Assembly: GCA_963833885.1 (NCBI GenBank)
Contig: CAWHZU010000031.1
Span: 372,001-436,000 of the forward strand
Source: JASHPR01 sp963833885
GTDB lineage: Bacteria > Actinomycetota > Actinomycetes > Streptosporangiales > Streptosporangiaceae
Direction: 5' to 3'
Length of the DNA: 64,000 bases
Shown here: positions 15,909 through 24,714 of the stretch, piece after piece
How the letters are laid out: the number at the start of each line of letters is the position of its first letter
Numbering within the stretch: position 1 is the stretch's first letter
Notes under the pieces: generated by a model
The model's input: the letters and a program-made list of their open reading frames with translations, nothing else
The model's database searches: none
Told to the model about the DNA's origin: nothing
Program-made: the position numbers and the translations under genes

Positions 15909-17450
15909 ATGAGCCGAGTGGAATCGGTGGCGCATCGGCGCATACTGCGCCACTGGCTGGCGGGCCGGACGCTGCGCGGACGGCTGATCGCCGGCCTGGT
16001 CGCGCTGCTGGCCGTGGCGTGCGCGGCGGTGGGCATCGTCACCTACCTGAGCCTGCGCGGGTACCTGCTCGGCCAGCTCGACGGCAACCTGCAGGCGGCC
16101 AGCGCGCGCTTCACCAGCTGCGTGAACGGCCCGCCGCCGGGAGGCTGGCCGGCGAATTCCGACCACGACAGCGACAACCAGCCGAGCGGCCCAGCCGGGT
16201 GCGCCAACACGCCCGGCCAGGCCTCGGGAACGTTCTCCGCCGCGCTGACCTCGGGCGCGATCACCACCGCGAACGTCACGGACGACGATTGCAACCTGTC
16301 CACCGCGGACAAGCTGACGCTGGCGCGGCTGCCGGCCAACGGGCGACCCTACACAGCGCGGCTGTACGCGCTGAAAGGCGACTACCGGCTGATGGCCACG
16401 CGGGGCGACAACGGCCAGATCCTGGTCACCGGCCTGCCGATGACGACCATGACCGACACCCTGCAGAACGTGGAGCTCACCGAGGCGATCGTGTTCGCCG
16501 CGGCGCTGCTGCTGACCGCGATCATCGGCACCGGCTGGGTGCGGCTGTCGCTGCGCCCGCTGCGGCGGATGACCGCGACCGCTGGCGCGGTGGCCAGGCT
16601 CCCGCTGGCCAGCGAGGTCGACCTGCCGCACCGGGTGCCCGACGCCGACCAGCGGACCGAGGTCGGCCAGCTCGGCGCCGCGTTCAACCGGATGCTCGGG
16701 CACGTCGAGTCCGCGCTCGCCCGGCGCGAGGCCAGCGAGGGGCGGCTGCGCCGGTTCGCCGCCGACGCGAGCCACGAGCTGCGCACGCCGCTGGCCGCGA
16801 TCCGCGGCTACGCCGAGCTCGCCCGGCGCACTCCGGGCACCGTGCCGCCGGAGGTGGAGCACGCCCTCGGCCGGGTGGAGGCCGAGTCGACCCGGATGAG
16901 CGCGCTGGTCGAGGACCTGCTGCTGCTGGCCAGGCTCGACGCGGGCCGCCCGCTGGAATCCCGGCCCGTCGACCTGACCCGGCTGGCGATCGACGCGACC
17001 AGCGACGCGCGGGCCGCCGGGCCCGATCACCGGTGGCAGCTCGAGCTGCCCGAGGGCCCGGTGCTGGTGCAGGGCGACGACCAGCGGCTGTACCAGGTGC
17101 TCGCCAACCTGCTCAGCAACGCGCGGATGCACACGCCGGCCGGGACGACGGTCACCGTCGCGCTCGGGGCCGACTACCCGCGGGGCGTCGCCGGGCTGAA
17201 CGTGACCGACGACGGCCCGGGGATACCGGACGGCCTGCGGCCCGACCTGTTCGAGCGATTCGTTCGCGGCGACAGCTCCCGGTCGCGGGCGGCCGGCAGC
17301 ACCGGCCTCGGCCTGTCGATCGTGGCCGCGGTGATCGCGGCCCACCACGGGACCGTGGGCGTGGACAGCCAGCCGGGCGAGACCCGGTTCACGGTCACAC
17401 TGCCGCTGCTGCCCGGCCAGGCGGACCAGCAAGACCCGGCTGCGCTCTGA
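15909..17450 (+). CDS. Sensor histidine kinase
   Basis: 513 residues: membrane helix near 25-48, an extracytoplasmic sensor of ~140 residues containing three cysteines (Cys71, Cys98, Cys128), second helix ~192-214, HAMP ~215-268, phosphoacceptor His289 (FAADASHELRTP), N-box (ANLLSNARMH) and G-boxes (DDGPGIP; GLGLSIV). It pairs with the regulator at 15118. The three Cys in the sensor of a redox-linked operon are suggestive of redox or metal sensing, which is inference. An inverted repeat ends the transcript. Confidence 0.93.
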   Translation: MSRVESVAHRRILRHWLAGRTLRGRLIAGLVALLAVACAAVGIVTYLSLRGYLLGQLDGNLQAASARFTSCVNGPPPGGWPANSDHDSDNQPSGPAGCANTPGQASGTFSAALTSGAITTANVTDDDCNLSTADKLTLARLPANGRPYTARLYALKGDYRLMATRGDNGQILVTGLPMTTMTDTLQNVELTEAIVFAAALLLTAIIGTGWVRLSLRPLRRMTATAGAVARLPLASEVDLPHRVPDADQRTEVGQLGAAFNRMLGHVESALARREASEGRLRRFAADASHELRTPLAAIRGYAELARRTPGTVPPEVEHALGRVEAESTRMSALVEDLLLLARLDAGRPLESRPVDLTRLAIDATSDARAAGPDHRWQLELPEGPVLVQGDDQRLYQVLANLLSNARMHTPAGTTVTVALGADYPRGVAGLNVTDDGPGIPDGLRPDLFERFVRGDSSRSRAAGSTGLGLSIVAAVIAAHHGTVGVDSQPGETRFTVTLPLLPGQADQQDPAAL

Positions 17451-17460
17451 CGCAGCCGGG
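17435..17460. terminator. Bidirectional stem-loop between convergent genes
   Basis: CCCGGCTGCG - CTCTGA - CGCAGCCGGG: a perfect 10-bp stem with a 6-nt loop that spans the histidine kinase stop codon. The converging LysM gene ends at 17479. There is no U-tract, as is common for actinobacterial terminators. Confidence 0.7.
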
Positions 17461-17478
17461 TTCAGGCTGGCCTGCGAG

Positions 17479-18366
17479 TTATGGGATCAGCAGCTTCTCT
17501 CCGGGCTGGATCAGGTCGGGGTTCGCGAGGCGGTTCGCTTGCGCGATCGACTGCCAGGTGACTTTGGGGTCGTCGTAGAGCCTGGCTATCGCCGACAGAT
17601 TGTCGCCGCCCTGCACGACGTAGACGCGCTGCGGCGGCTTTGCTGGTGTCTTCGGGCTCGGTTGGGCAGCGCCGGCCAAACGCAGCTTCCAGCCAATCTC
17701 GATCACGTCCGGGTTGTGCGTGAGCGACGGGAAGCTGCCCTGGTTGAGGGCCACGAGCTGAGCGACCGTCGTGCCAGTCCTGACCGCGATCGTCGAGAGG
17801 TTGTCGCCGGGCAGGACGGTGTAGATGCCGGACGTCTCTGGCTGCGCGGACGTCGACGTCACGCCAGAATCGGAAACTGGCGGCGGCGTGGTCGGGCTGA
17901 GGCCCCACAGCGCGTCACCGATCTGAATCGCCTGCGCGTCGTTTTCCTTGTAGTTGCTTCCGTCGCTGAACGCTGAGCGCTGCACGTCCTGACAGGCCAT
18001 CCAGTTCGTCTTATGCTGCCAGCTGCTCAACGGGCCGAGCGCGTCCAGGAACTTGCCCGTGCTCGTTACGGCGTCCATCAGCTCATCGGTCGTGCCCCAG
18101 TTCGCGGTGGAGTCGGGAGCACCGCCGACTTGCTGCTGGAACAGTCCGACCGAGCCGTGGTCCCAGCCGACTCGATCGTGCGGCAGCTGCAGACTGCGCT
18201 GGTTGTGGCCGTTCGCGTACATCCACAGCACCGACTCGGTGAGTGCGGTCTCTAAGGCGACATGAGCGCCGCGAACGGGCAGCCCTCTCCGCTTGCATGC
18301 GGCGACGATTCCGACGGCGTGGCTGTACTGGCTCTCTGCGAGATGCAGAGACGACGCGCTGACCAT
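17479..18366 (-). CDS. Lysozyme-like/transglycosylase protein with two C-terminal LysM domains
   Basis: 295 residues from ATG 18366 (GGGAGGG just upstream; an in-frame ATG at 18390 is less well placed). The N-terminal ~150 residues resemble the transglycosylase-like domain of actinobacterial and phage-associated lysins (ALETALTES; GSVGLFQQQ; DVQRSAFSDG). Two LysM repeats follow (YTVLPGDNLSTIAVRTG; YVVQGGDNLSAIARLYDD) with Pro-rich linkers; these bind peptidoglycan. There is no signal peptide, so it may leave by a holin-like or non-classical route or act after lysis. No other phage genes are near. Confidence 0.78.
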   Translation of the reverse strand: MVSASSLHLAESQYSHAVGIVAACKRRGLPVRGAHVALETALTESVLWMYANGHNQRSLQLPHDRVGWDHGSVGLFQQQVGGAPDSTANWGTTDELMDAVTSTGKFLDALGPLSSWQHKTNWMACQDVQRSAFSDGSNYKENDAQAIQIGDALWGLSPTTPPPVSDSGVTSTSAQPETSGIYTVLPGDNLSTIAVRTGTTVAQLVALNQGSFPSLTHNPDVIEIGWKLRLAGAAQPSPKTPAKPPQRVYVVQGGDNLSAIARLYDDPKVTWQSIAQANRLANPDLIQPGEKLLIP

Positions 18367-18424
18367 GATCCCTCCCCCGTCAGCCAGCACCCTGGGCTCG
18401 GTGCCAGGTAACCGGCCAACACCA

Positions 18425-18467
18425 ATTTCCGATTAGCCTCACGGCCATTTCCGATAGCCTCACGGCC
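18425..18467. repeat. Short tandem repeat, two units of 21-22 bp
   Basis: ATTTCCGATTAGCCTCACGG... at 18425-18446 is repeated with one base missing at 18447-18467 in the 5' region upstream of the LysM gene. It may be an operator or a simple slippage product. Confidence 0.5.
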
Positions 18468-18616
18468 GATTCCAGATCCGGTGAAGCCACCGTGCAGATG
18501 CGGTGGAGAATGGTCTCCCTCAGTTACGGCAGGTGCAGTTCGTGATCGTGGGGTTGTTGATGCGCCGTTAGCGTCAGCCAGTGGCCCCCGAAACCGGCGC
18601 GAACCGGCCACTCGGG

Positions 18617-19402
18617 TCAGTCGCTAATTCCGTAGTAGTCGGCCAGGACTTCGCCGATGGTGTAGCGGGCGTTGTCGGCCAAGACTGGACTCCTGTCGCT
18701 GTAGTAGTCCAGGTGGCCCAGGGCCATTGACAGGGCGCGGGCGCGACGGCGCAGCCAGGTGGCGTCGTCAGCGCCGGTAGCGCGCCGGAAGGCCGGGCGG
18801 ATGCTTGCCGGGAGCAGCATCCACGCCACGATCAGGTCCTGAGATGGATCGCCGGGACCGGCGGCGCCGAAGTCGATCACGCCAGCCAGGCGCCCGTTCC
18901 TGATGACGACGTTGCCGGGCATCATGTCCGCGTGTATCCAGGTCTCCGGCCCGTCCCAGGGCGGCAGCCGGGCGGCCTCTGACAGATCGACCTTCCATAG
19001 GGCCCCGAGGAATCCGGCCAGGTCCGCTGCGAGCAGGGCAGGCTCGGCCAGGTGACCTTCGACGGGAGTGTCGCCGTCAAGCCAGCGCAGCACGCCCCAT
19101 GAGGCCGGGTACTGCGCCGTGGACGCTCCCTCGGCGATGAGCACCGGGACCGGAACCGGCAAAAATGGCGCCAGCCGGGACAGCACTCCTTGCGTCAGGA
19201 TTGCGTCGAGGCTTTCCCCCGGCCGGCGCGGCAGCCGGATCACCAGATCGTCCCCGAGCCGGTACAGCACGCACTCGGTGCCCGCTGATGGGACCGGGCG
19301 CACCGGCAGCCTTGCCCATTGCGGGAACTGCTCAGCTATCAGCCTGGCGGCGAGGCCAGCGGAGATGTCGATCTCGCCCGCATGCAACTTCGGCGCCTGC
19401 AT
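18617..19402 (-). CDS. Aminoglycoside phosphotransferase-fold kinase
   Basis: 261 residues from ATG 19402 (MQAPKLHAGEID); an in-frame ATG at 19471 lacks a ribosome-binding site. Features of the APH family: GTECVLYRLGDDLVIRLPRR as nucleotide-binding lobe, Brenner motif WIHADMMPGNVVI with catalytic Asp, and VIDFGAAGPGDPSQDL as metal-binding motif. Many such genes act on small metabolites rather than antibiotics, so resistance should not be assumed. It is monocistronic. Confidence 0.85.
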   Translation of the reverse strand: MQAPKLHAGEIDISAGLAARLIAEQFPQWARLPVRPVPSAGTECVLYRLGDDLVIRLPRRPGESLDAILTQGVLSRLAPFLPVPVPVLIAEGASTAQYPASWGVLRWLDGDTPVEGHLAEPALLAADLAGFLGALWKVDLSEAARLPPWDGPETWIHADMMPGNVVIRNGRLAGVIDFGAAGPGDPSQDLIVAWMLLPASIRPAFRRATGADDATWLRRRARALSMALGHLDYYSDRSPVLADNARYTIGEVLADYYGISD

Positions 19403-19616
19403 CGGAATCCCCGCAGTCGTGTAGCCCGGCCGAGCAAGGTCTACCAGGAAGGCGGCCAGGGAAAAAGTCATTTAAGCCGTCATCGCGATCACCGGTCACG
19501 CGTTCAGCCAAGCTGCCGGAAACCAGGCCAGAACCGGCTATGCGCGGCCCGAGCTCAGAGCCAACCTAGAGGCTGGTCGCAGTGGGCCCGAAAAATGATC
19601 GGCGACCTTGGTCACC

Positions 19617-20843
19617 ATGAGATCGCCAATCAAGGTTCTCGATAACGGCGCCTGGCCAGGGCCGGCCGGTCCCGCAGCGCCGCAGGTGGAGATCGTCGTG
19701 CCGGTGCGCAACGAGGAGTGCGACCTCGCTCCGAGCATCCGGCGGCTGCACGCCTACCTGTGCGACCGGTTCCCGTTCACAGCGCGCATCACGATCGCGG
19801 ACAACGGCAGCACCGACGGCACATGGGCTGAGGCCCTCGCCCTGGCCGGCCAGCTCGATCTGGTCCGCGCCGTGCGGCTGGACCAGCCCGGCCGCGGGCG
19901 GGCGCTGCGCACGGTCTGGTCGGTCAGCGAGTGCGAAGTCCTCGCGTACATGGACGTCGACCTGTCGACCGACCTGAACGCGCTGCCGCCGCTCGTCGCG
20001 CCGCTGCTTTCTGGTCACAGTGACGTGGCGATCGGCACCAGGCTGGCGCAGGGCGCGCGGGTGATCCGGGGCCCCCGCCGCGAGATCATCTCCCGCTGCT
20101 ACAACCTGCTCCTGCGCGCCACGCTCCGGGTCAGGTTCTCGGACGCGCAGTGCGGGTTCAAGGCGATCCGCGCAGACAAGGCCCGCCCGCTGCTGGCGCT
20201 GACCGAGGACACCGGCTGGTTTTTCGACACCGAGCTGCTGGTGCTTGCCGAGCGCGCCGGGCTGCGCATCCACGAGGTGCCGGTCGACTGGATCGACGAC
20301 AGCGACTCCCGGGTCGACGTGCTTGCGACGGCCCTCGCCGACATTCGCGGCGTCATCCGCATGGGCGGCGGGCGCCAGCTCATCAGCTTCCTCGGCGTCG
20401 GCGTGGCCTGCACGATCGCCTACGTGCTGCTGTTCCTGGCCCTCCGCGGCGTGATCGGGGCGCAGGCGGCGAACGCGCTGAGCCTGCTGGTCACCGCAGT
20501 CGCGAATACCGCGCTGAACCGGAGCTTCACGTTCGGGGTCCGCGGGCGGCGGCACGCCGTCCGCCACCAGCTCCGCGGGCTGCTGGCGTTCGGCGCCGGG
20601 CTGCTGCTCACCTCCGGTGCGCTGGCCGCCCTGCATCAGGTTTCGGCGCGGCCTGGCCGCGGTGCCGAGGTGGCCGTGCTCGTGGCGGCCAACGTGCTGG
20701 CGACGGTGCTGCGGTACACGCTGTACCGGAGCTGGGTCTTCCGCGGCAGACCGGCACCGCCGCCGGCCGCGTCGCCTGCCCACGACCCGGGAGCGCCACA
20801 GCCGAGCCTGGCCACGGTCGCGCAGCCGGACGGGAGCATGTGA
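19617..20843 (+). CDS. GT2 glycosyltransferase fused to a GtrA-like membrane domain
   Basis: 408 residues. Residues ~20-245 are a dolichyl-phosphate-mannose-synthase-like GT2 domain (VEIVVPVRNEECDL; ITIADNGSTDGTW; YMDVDLSTDL as the metal-binding DxD; DAQCGFKAIR; DTELLVLAERAG). From ~265 there are four helices of a GtrA domain (LISFLGVGVACTIAYVLLF; NRSFTF; YRSWVF). It probably charges polyprenyl phosphate with a sugar and moves it across the membrane. The stop overlaps the ATG of the GT-C gene (TGATG), which is the expected user of the lipid-linked sugar. Confidence 0.88.
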   Translation: MRSPIKVLDNGAWPGPAGPAAPQVEIVVPVRNEECDLAPSIRRLHAYLCDRFPFTARITIADNGSTDGTWAEALALAGQLDLVRAVRLDQPGRGRALRTVWSVSECEVLAYMDVDLSTDLNALPPLVAPLLSGHSDVAIGTRLAQGARVIRGPRREIISRCYNLLLRATLRVRFSDAQCGFKAIRADKARPLLALTEDTGWFFDTELLVLAERAGLRIHEVPVDWIDDSDSRVDVLATALADIRGVIRMGGGRQLISFLGVGVACTIAYVLLFLALRGVIGAQAANALSLLVTAVANTALNRSFTFGVRGRRHAVRHQLRGLLAFGAGLLLTSGALAALHQVSARPGRGAEVAVLVAANVLATVLRYTLYRSWVFRGRPAPPPAASPAHDPGAPQPSLATVAQPDGSM

Positions 20844-23029
20844 TGGCCGCGGTCACCACCCAGCCGGCGCACCCGGGCGAGGCGCCGGCGCCGGAGGGGC
20901 CCGCCGGGAGAGGCCGCCTGGAGAGACTGCTGCGCGGCTCCGAGCGCGACCCATGGTGGGCCCGGCCCGCGCTCCTCGCGCTGCTCGTGCTCACCGGGCT
21001 GCTGTACATCGTCGGCCTCAGCCGCAACGGCTGGGCCAACGACTTCTACGCGGCCGCGGTCCAGGCGGGCACGAAGAGCTGGAAGGCGTTCTTCTTCGGC
21101 TCGTCGGACGCCTCGAACTTCATCACCGTCGACAAGACGCCCGCGTTCCTCTGGGTCATGGATATCTCAGCGCGGATCTTCGGGCTCAACTACTGGAGCG
21201 TGCTGGTACCGCAGGCGCTCGAGGGCGTGGCCACGGTCGCCGCCCTGTACGCGACGGTCCGGCGCTGGTTCGGCCCCGCGGCGGGCATCCTGGCCGGGGT
21301 GGCGATGGCGCTCACCCCGGTGGCAGCGCTGATGTTCCGGTTTAACAACCCGGACGCGCTGCTGACGCTGCTGATGACCCTGGCCGCCTACGCGGTGACC
21401 CGCGCGATTGAGGCCGGGAAGACCCGCTGGCTGGTGCTGGCCGGTGCGCTGCTGGGGTTCGGGTTCCTCGCCAAGATGCTGCAGGCGTTCCTGGTCCTGC
21501 CGGGCTTCGCATTGGCCTATCTGGTGGCCGGGCCGCGCGGGCTGGGCAAGCGGACGCTGCAGGTGCTGGCCGGAGGCGCGGCGGTGCTGGTGGCCGCCGG
21601 CTGGTGGGTGGCGGCGGTGATGCTCACCCCCGCGGCCGACCGGCCCTACATCGGCGGGTCGACCAACAACAGCATCCTGGGCCTCACCTTCGGCTACAAC
21701 GGCTTCGGCCGGCTGGACGGCAACGAGACCGGATCGGTCGGGTTCAGCGGCCATGGCGTGGCCGCGACCGGCGGTTCCTCGGGCCTCACCAGGCTCTTCG
21801 CGTCGGACATGGGCGGCCAGGTCAGCTGGCTGCTTCCGGCGGCGCTAATCGCACTCGTTGCTCTGCTGTGGGGAACCAGGCGCGCCCCGCGGACCGACCG
21901 GATCCGCGCCGGGGCGCTGGTGTGGGGCTGCTGGCTGCTGGTGACCGGCGCGGTGTTCAGCTACATGGCGGGCATCATCCACTCGTACTACACGGTCGCG
22001 CTCGCCCCGGCGATCGCCGCCCTCGTCGGCATCGGCGCCGTCCAGCTGTGGCGGGTGCGCAACGGCTGGCGCGGGCACGAGCGCAGCTGGTTCGGCCGCG
22101 GCGCCCTGGCCGCCGGGATCGTGATCACCACGGTCTGGTCCTACGTGCTGCTGGACCGGACCCCTGCCTGGTACCCGTGGCTGCGCGTCGTCGTCGTGCT
22201 CGCCGGGCTCGGCGCCGCGGCCATAATGATCGCGGGACACTGGCTGGCGCCAGCCGCTGCTACGGCGTGGGGCAGGGTCGTGCTGGTCCTGGCTCCGGTG
22301 TCGCTTGCCCTCGTCGCGGCGCTGGCCGGGCCGTTCGCGTACAGCCTGGACACGGCCGCAACCTCGCACACCGGCGCGCTGCCGACGGCAGGGCCGGCGG
22401 TGACCGCGTTCGGCGGCCCCGGCGGGGCTGGCGCTCGGGGTGGCTTCCCCCGCGGCGGTGGCTTCGGGCGCGGCGGGTCCAGGCACGGTGGGTTCGGCCG
22501 CGGCGGCCTTGGGCCCGGCGGCGCGACCGGTCAGGGCTCCGCGGGAACCGGTGCCGGGTTGGGCGGAACCGCGGGCACGCCGGGCGGGCGGTCCGGCACC
22601 GGCGGCTTCCCCGGCGGATTCCGGGGCCGCTCCCACGGCGGCTTCGGCGGCCGTGGTGCAGGCGGCGGGGGCGGCGGCCTGGCCGGCAACACGCAGGTCA
22701 GCAGCGCCCTCGCCACGCTGCTCAAGAACGGCGCGTCCGGCTACCGGTGGGCGGCGGCCACGGTCAGCTCGGACAGCGCGGCACCGCTGCAGCTGGCCAG
22801 CGCAGAGCCGGTCATGTCCATCGGCGGGTTCAACGGCACTGACCCGGCGCCGACGCTCGCCCAGTTCGAGAAGTACGTCGCCGACCACGACATCCACTAC
22901 TTCGTCGGCGCGAACTCCGACAGCTTCGGCGGCGGCTCAGGCGACGCCGCGCAGATCACCTCGTGGGTGGAGGCACACTTCCACGCCGAGACCGTAGGCG
23001 GTGAGACCGTGTACGACCTGTCCAGCTAG
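20843..23029 (+). CDS. GT-C (ArnT/PMT-like, family 39) glycosyltransferase with Gly-rich insert
   Basis: 728 residues. Helices ~40-520 with the GT-C signature in loop 1 (NGWANDFYAAAVQAG, the catalytic acidic Asp) and DKTPAFLWV. Then comes a ~95-residue stretch made mostly of Gly, Arg and Phe (GRGGSRHGGFGRGG-like repeats, encoded around 22380-22690) and a final extracytoplasmic domain of ~110 residues (YRWAAATVSSDSAAPLQL; HDIHYFVGANSDSFGGG). It should use a polyprenyl-phosphate sugar from the upstream enzyme to glycosylate a wall polymer or protein. The Gly-rich linker probably spans the wall side. Confidence 0.88.
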   Translation: MAAVTTQPAHPGEAPAPEGPAGRGRLERLLRGSERDPWWARPALLALLVLTGLLYIVGLSRNGWANDFYAAAVQAGTKSWKAFFFGSSDASNFITVDKTPAFLWVMDISARIFGLNYWSVLVPQALEGVATVAALYATVRRWFGPAAGILAGVAMALTPVAALMFRFNNPDALLTLLMTLAAYAVTRAIEAGKTRWLVLAGALLGFGFLAKMLQAFLVLPGFALAYLVAGPRGLGKRTLQVLAGGAAVLVAAGWWVAAVMLTPAADRPYIGGSTNNSILGLTFGYNGFGRLDGNETGSVGFSGHGVAATGGSSGLTRLFASDMGGQVSWLLPAALIALVALLWGTRRAPRTDRIRAGALVWGCWLLVTGAVFSYMAGIIHSYYTVALAPAIAALVGIGAVQLWRVRNGWRGHERSWFGRGALAAGIVITTVWSYVLLDRTPAWYPWLRVVVVLAGLGAAAIMIAGHWLAPAAATAWGRVVLVLAPVSLALVAALAGPFAYSLDTAATSHTGALPTAGPAVTAFGGPGGAGARGGFPRGGGFGRGGSRHGGFGRGGLGPGGATGQGSAGTGAGLGGTAGTPGGRSGTGGFPGGFRGRSHGGFGGRGAGGGGGGLAGNTQVSSALATLLKNGASGYRWAAATVSSDSAAPLQLASAEPVMSIGGFNGTDPAPTLAQFEKYVADHDIHYFVGANSDSFGGGSGDAAQITSWVEAHFHAETVGGETVYDLSS

Positions 23030-23038
23030 TGCGGTGCG

Positions 23039-23809
23039 TTATCCGATGGCACGCTGCTGGTCGGCACGGTAACACCAGGCGGCTAGCGCGCCGAAAAGCA
23101 GCGTCCAGGCGACCAGGAACGCCACGTCGGCCGGGTTCAGCGCGTGCCCCGTGACAGCGGCGCGACCGAGATCAACGAGCCGGTAGGTGGGCAGCACCTT
23201 CGCGATGTCCTGGAGCCAGTACGGGAAGACGGGCAGTGGCCAGAGCAGCCCGCCGAGCACGTTCAGTACGAGCACCGTGCCGACCATGGCGGGCTCCGCG
23301 ACTGACGTGCCGACGGCCAGGCCGACGAGGATGCCGAGCGCGGCGAACGGGAGACTGCCCAGCCAGCACGCCAGGATCATCGCCGCCCAGGCGGACGCCG
23401 GCAGCTCGGGCCGGGCAGCCGCTCCCGCGATGAGCGCCAGCGCGAGCGCCGCCATCAGCGCCAGGGCCGCGCCGGTGAGGACCTTGCCGGCCGCATAGGC
23501 CCATGAGGGCAGGGGCGTCAGGCGCAGGTACCTGGTCCAGCCGTTGGCGCGCTCGGCTGCCAGCCGGGCGCCGCCGGCGTTGGCGGCCGCGGCGATCGCC
23601 GCCCACGCGCACATGGACACCATGAAGTAGACCGCCCAGGTGGTGCCCGCCCACCGTTCGGTGCCGCGATTGTTGGTCTTGTTGGCGAAGTTGAGCAGGT
23701 AGAACACGACCGGGAAGGCGAGCGTCCAGACCAGGATGGCGGGGGAACGCAGCACCCGGCGCAGTTCGAAGGAAAAGAAACTGGCGAGCGGGGAACGATG
23801 GGTCTTCAT
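23039..23809 (-). CDS. ABC-2 type transporter permease
   Basis: 256 residues with six predicted helices (ILVWTLAFPVVFYLLNF; VYFMVSMCAWAAIAAAA; VLTGAALALMAALALAL; MILACWLGSLPFAALGIL; GTVLVLNVLGGLLWPLPVFP; AFLVAWTLLFGALAAW), typical of DrrB/ABC2 drug and lipid exporters. Its ATG overlaps the ATPase stop (23806-23809). Together with the ATPase and the HTH regulator it forms a three-gene operon. Confidence 0.88.
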   Translation of the reverse strand: MKTHRSPLASFFSFELRRVLRSPAILVWTLAFPVVFYLLNFANKTNNRGTERWAGTTWAVYFMVSMCAWAAIAAAANAGGARLAAERANGWTRYLRLTPLPSWAYAAGKVLTGAALALMAALALALIAGAAARPELPASAWAAMILACWLGSLPFAALGILVGLAVGTSVAEPAMVGTVLVLNVLGGLLWPLPVFPYWLQDIAKVLPTYRLVDLGRAAVTGHALNPADVAFLVAWTLLFGALAAWCYRADQQRAIG

Positions 23810-24711
23810 GCGGGCTCCTCGCAGGTGAGCGCGAGGAACGCGTCCGCGAGCCCGGCGCTGGTGACTTCGAGGTCGGTGAAGGTGGCGCCGGACCGGACGA
23901 GCCCGCGGACGGTCGCATCCGAGTCGGTGCTGTCCAGGCTGATCACGCCGTCGGCCTGCCGGACCTGCTGGACCGCGGGCAGCGCGCGCAGCGCCCCGGC
24001 GTCCGTGTCCGGCGCGCGGAACCGCACCCTCCTGATCGCCACCGTCCGGCGGATCTCATCGACGGTCCCGTCGGCGACGACGTGTCCCTTGTGCAGCACG
24101 ACGACCCGTCCCGCGGATTCGGCGGCCTCAGCCAGGTAATGGGTCGCGAACAGGACCGCGCAGCCCCCAGCCGCAAAGGCCCGCACCGTCTCCCAGAAGC
24201 TCCGCTGAGCGGGAACGTCGAAGCCCACGGTCGGCTCGTCGAGGATGAGCAGCCGGGGGTCCGCGCAGATGGCTAGCGCGAACCGGACTCGCTGCAGCTC
24301 GCCGCCCGACAAGCTGCCGACCTTGCGCCCGGCGAGGGAGACCAGCCCGGCGTGCCGCAGCACGGCCGCGGGAGACAGCGGCGCGCGGTAGAGCGAGGCC
24401 ACGAAGCTGACCAGCTCGCCGACCCGCGTTCCGGATGGCAGGCCGGTGCCCGCACCCGACTGGAGCATCGCGCCCACCAGGCCGCCGGCGACGGCCTGCC
24501 GGGGTGCCCGGCCGCCGACGGTGACCTGCCCGGCGGTCGGGGACAGCAAGCCTAAGATCATGGCGAGTGTGGTCGACTTGCCCGCCCCGTTCGGCCCGAG
24601 CAGCGCCACCGTCTCCCCGGCGGCCACGCGCAGATCGACGCCCGCGACCGCCTCCGTGGAGCCAAACCTCCGGCGCAGGCCTTGTACGTCGAGAATCGCT
24701 GTCGTTGACAT
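23806..24711 (-). CDS. ABC-2 exporter ATP-binding protein
   Basis: 301 residues, DrrA-like: Walker A GPNGAGKST near residues 39-47, signature LSGGELQRV, Walker B LLILDEP, and H-loop ATHYLAEA, followed by the ~80-residue C-terminal domain usual in this subfamily. It follows the regulator gene directly and overlaps the permease gene by 4 nt. The substrate is unknown; such pairs export antibiotics, lipids or peptides. Confidence 0.9.
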   Translation of the reverse strand: MSTTAILDVQGLRRRFGSTEAVAGVDLRVAAGETVALLGPNGAGKSTTLAMILGLLSPTAGQVTVGGRAPRQAVAGGLVGAMLQSGAGTGLPSGTRVGELVSFVASLYRAPLSPAAVLRHAGLVSLAGRKVGSLSGGELQRVRFALAICADPRLLILDEPTVGFDVPAQRSFWETVRAFAAGGCAVLFATHYLAEAAESAGRVVVLHKGHVVADGTVDEIRRTVAIRRVRFRAPDTDAGALRALPAVQQVRQADGVISLDSTDSDATVRGLVRSGATFTDLEVTSAGLADAFLALTCEEPA

Positions 24712-24714
24712 GGG

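Noticed and set aside
18617..19402. Antibiotic-resistance gene assignment for the APH-fold kinase
   Set aside because: Only the general kinase motifs are visible; the APH fold covers many non-resistance kinases and there is no supporting context.
20150..20842. N-terminal extension of the GT-C frame inside the GT2-GtrA gene
   Set aside because: It is an overlapping frame of low-complexity Arg/Ala-rich sequence; the overlap ATG at 20843 fits the coupled pair.
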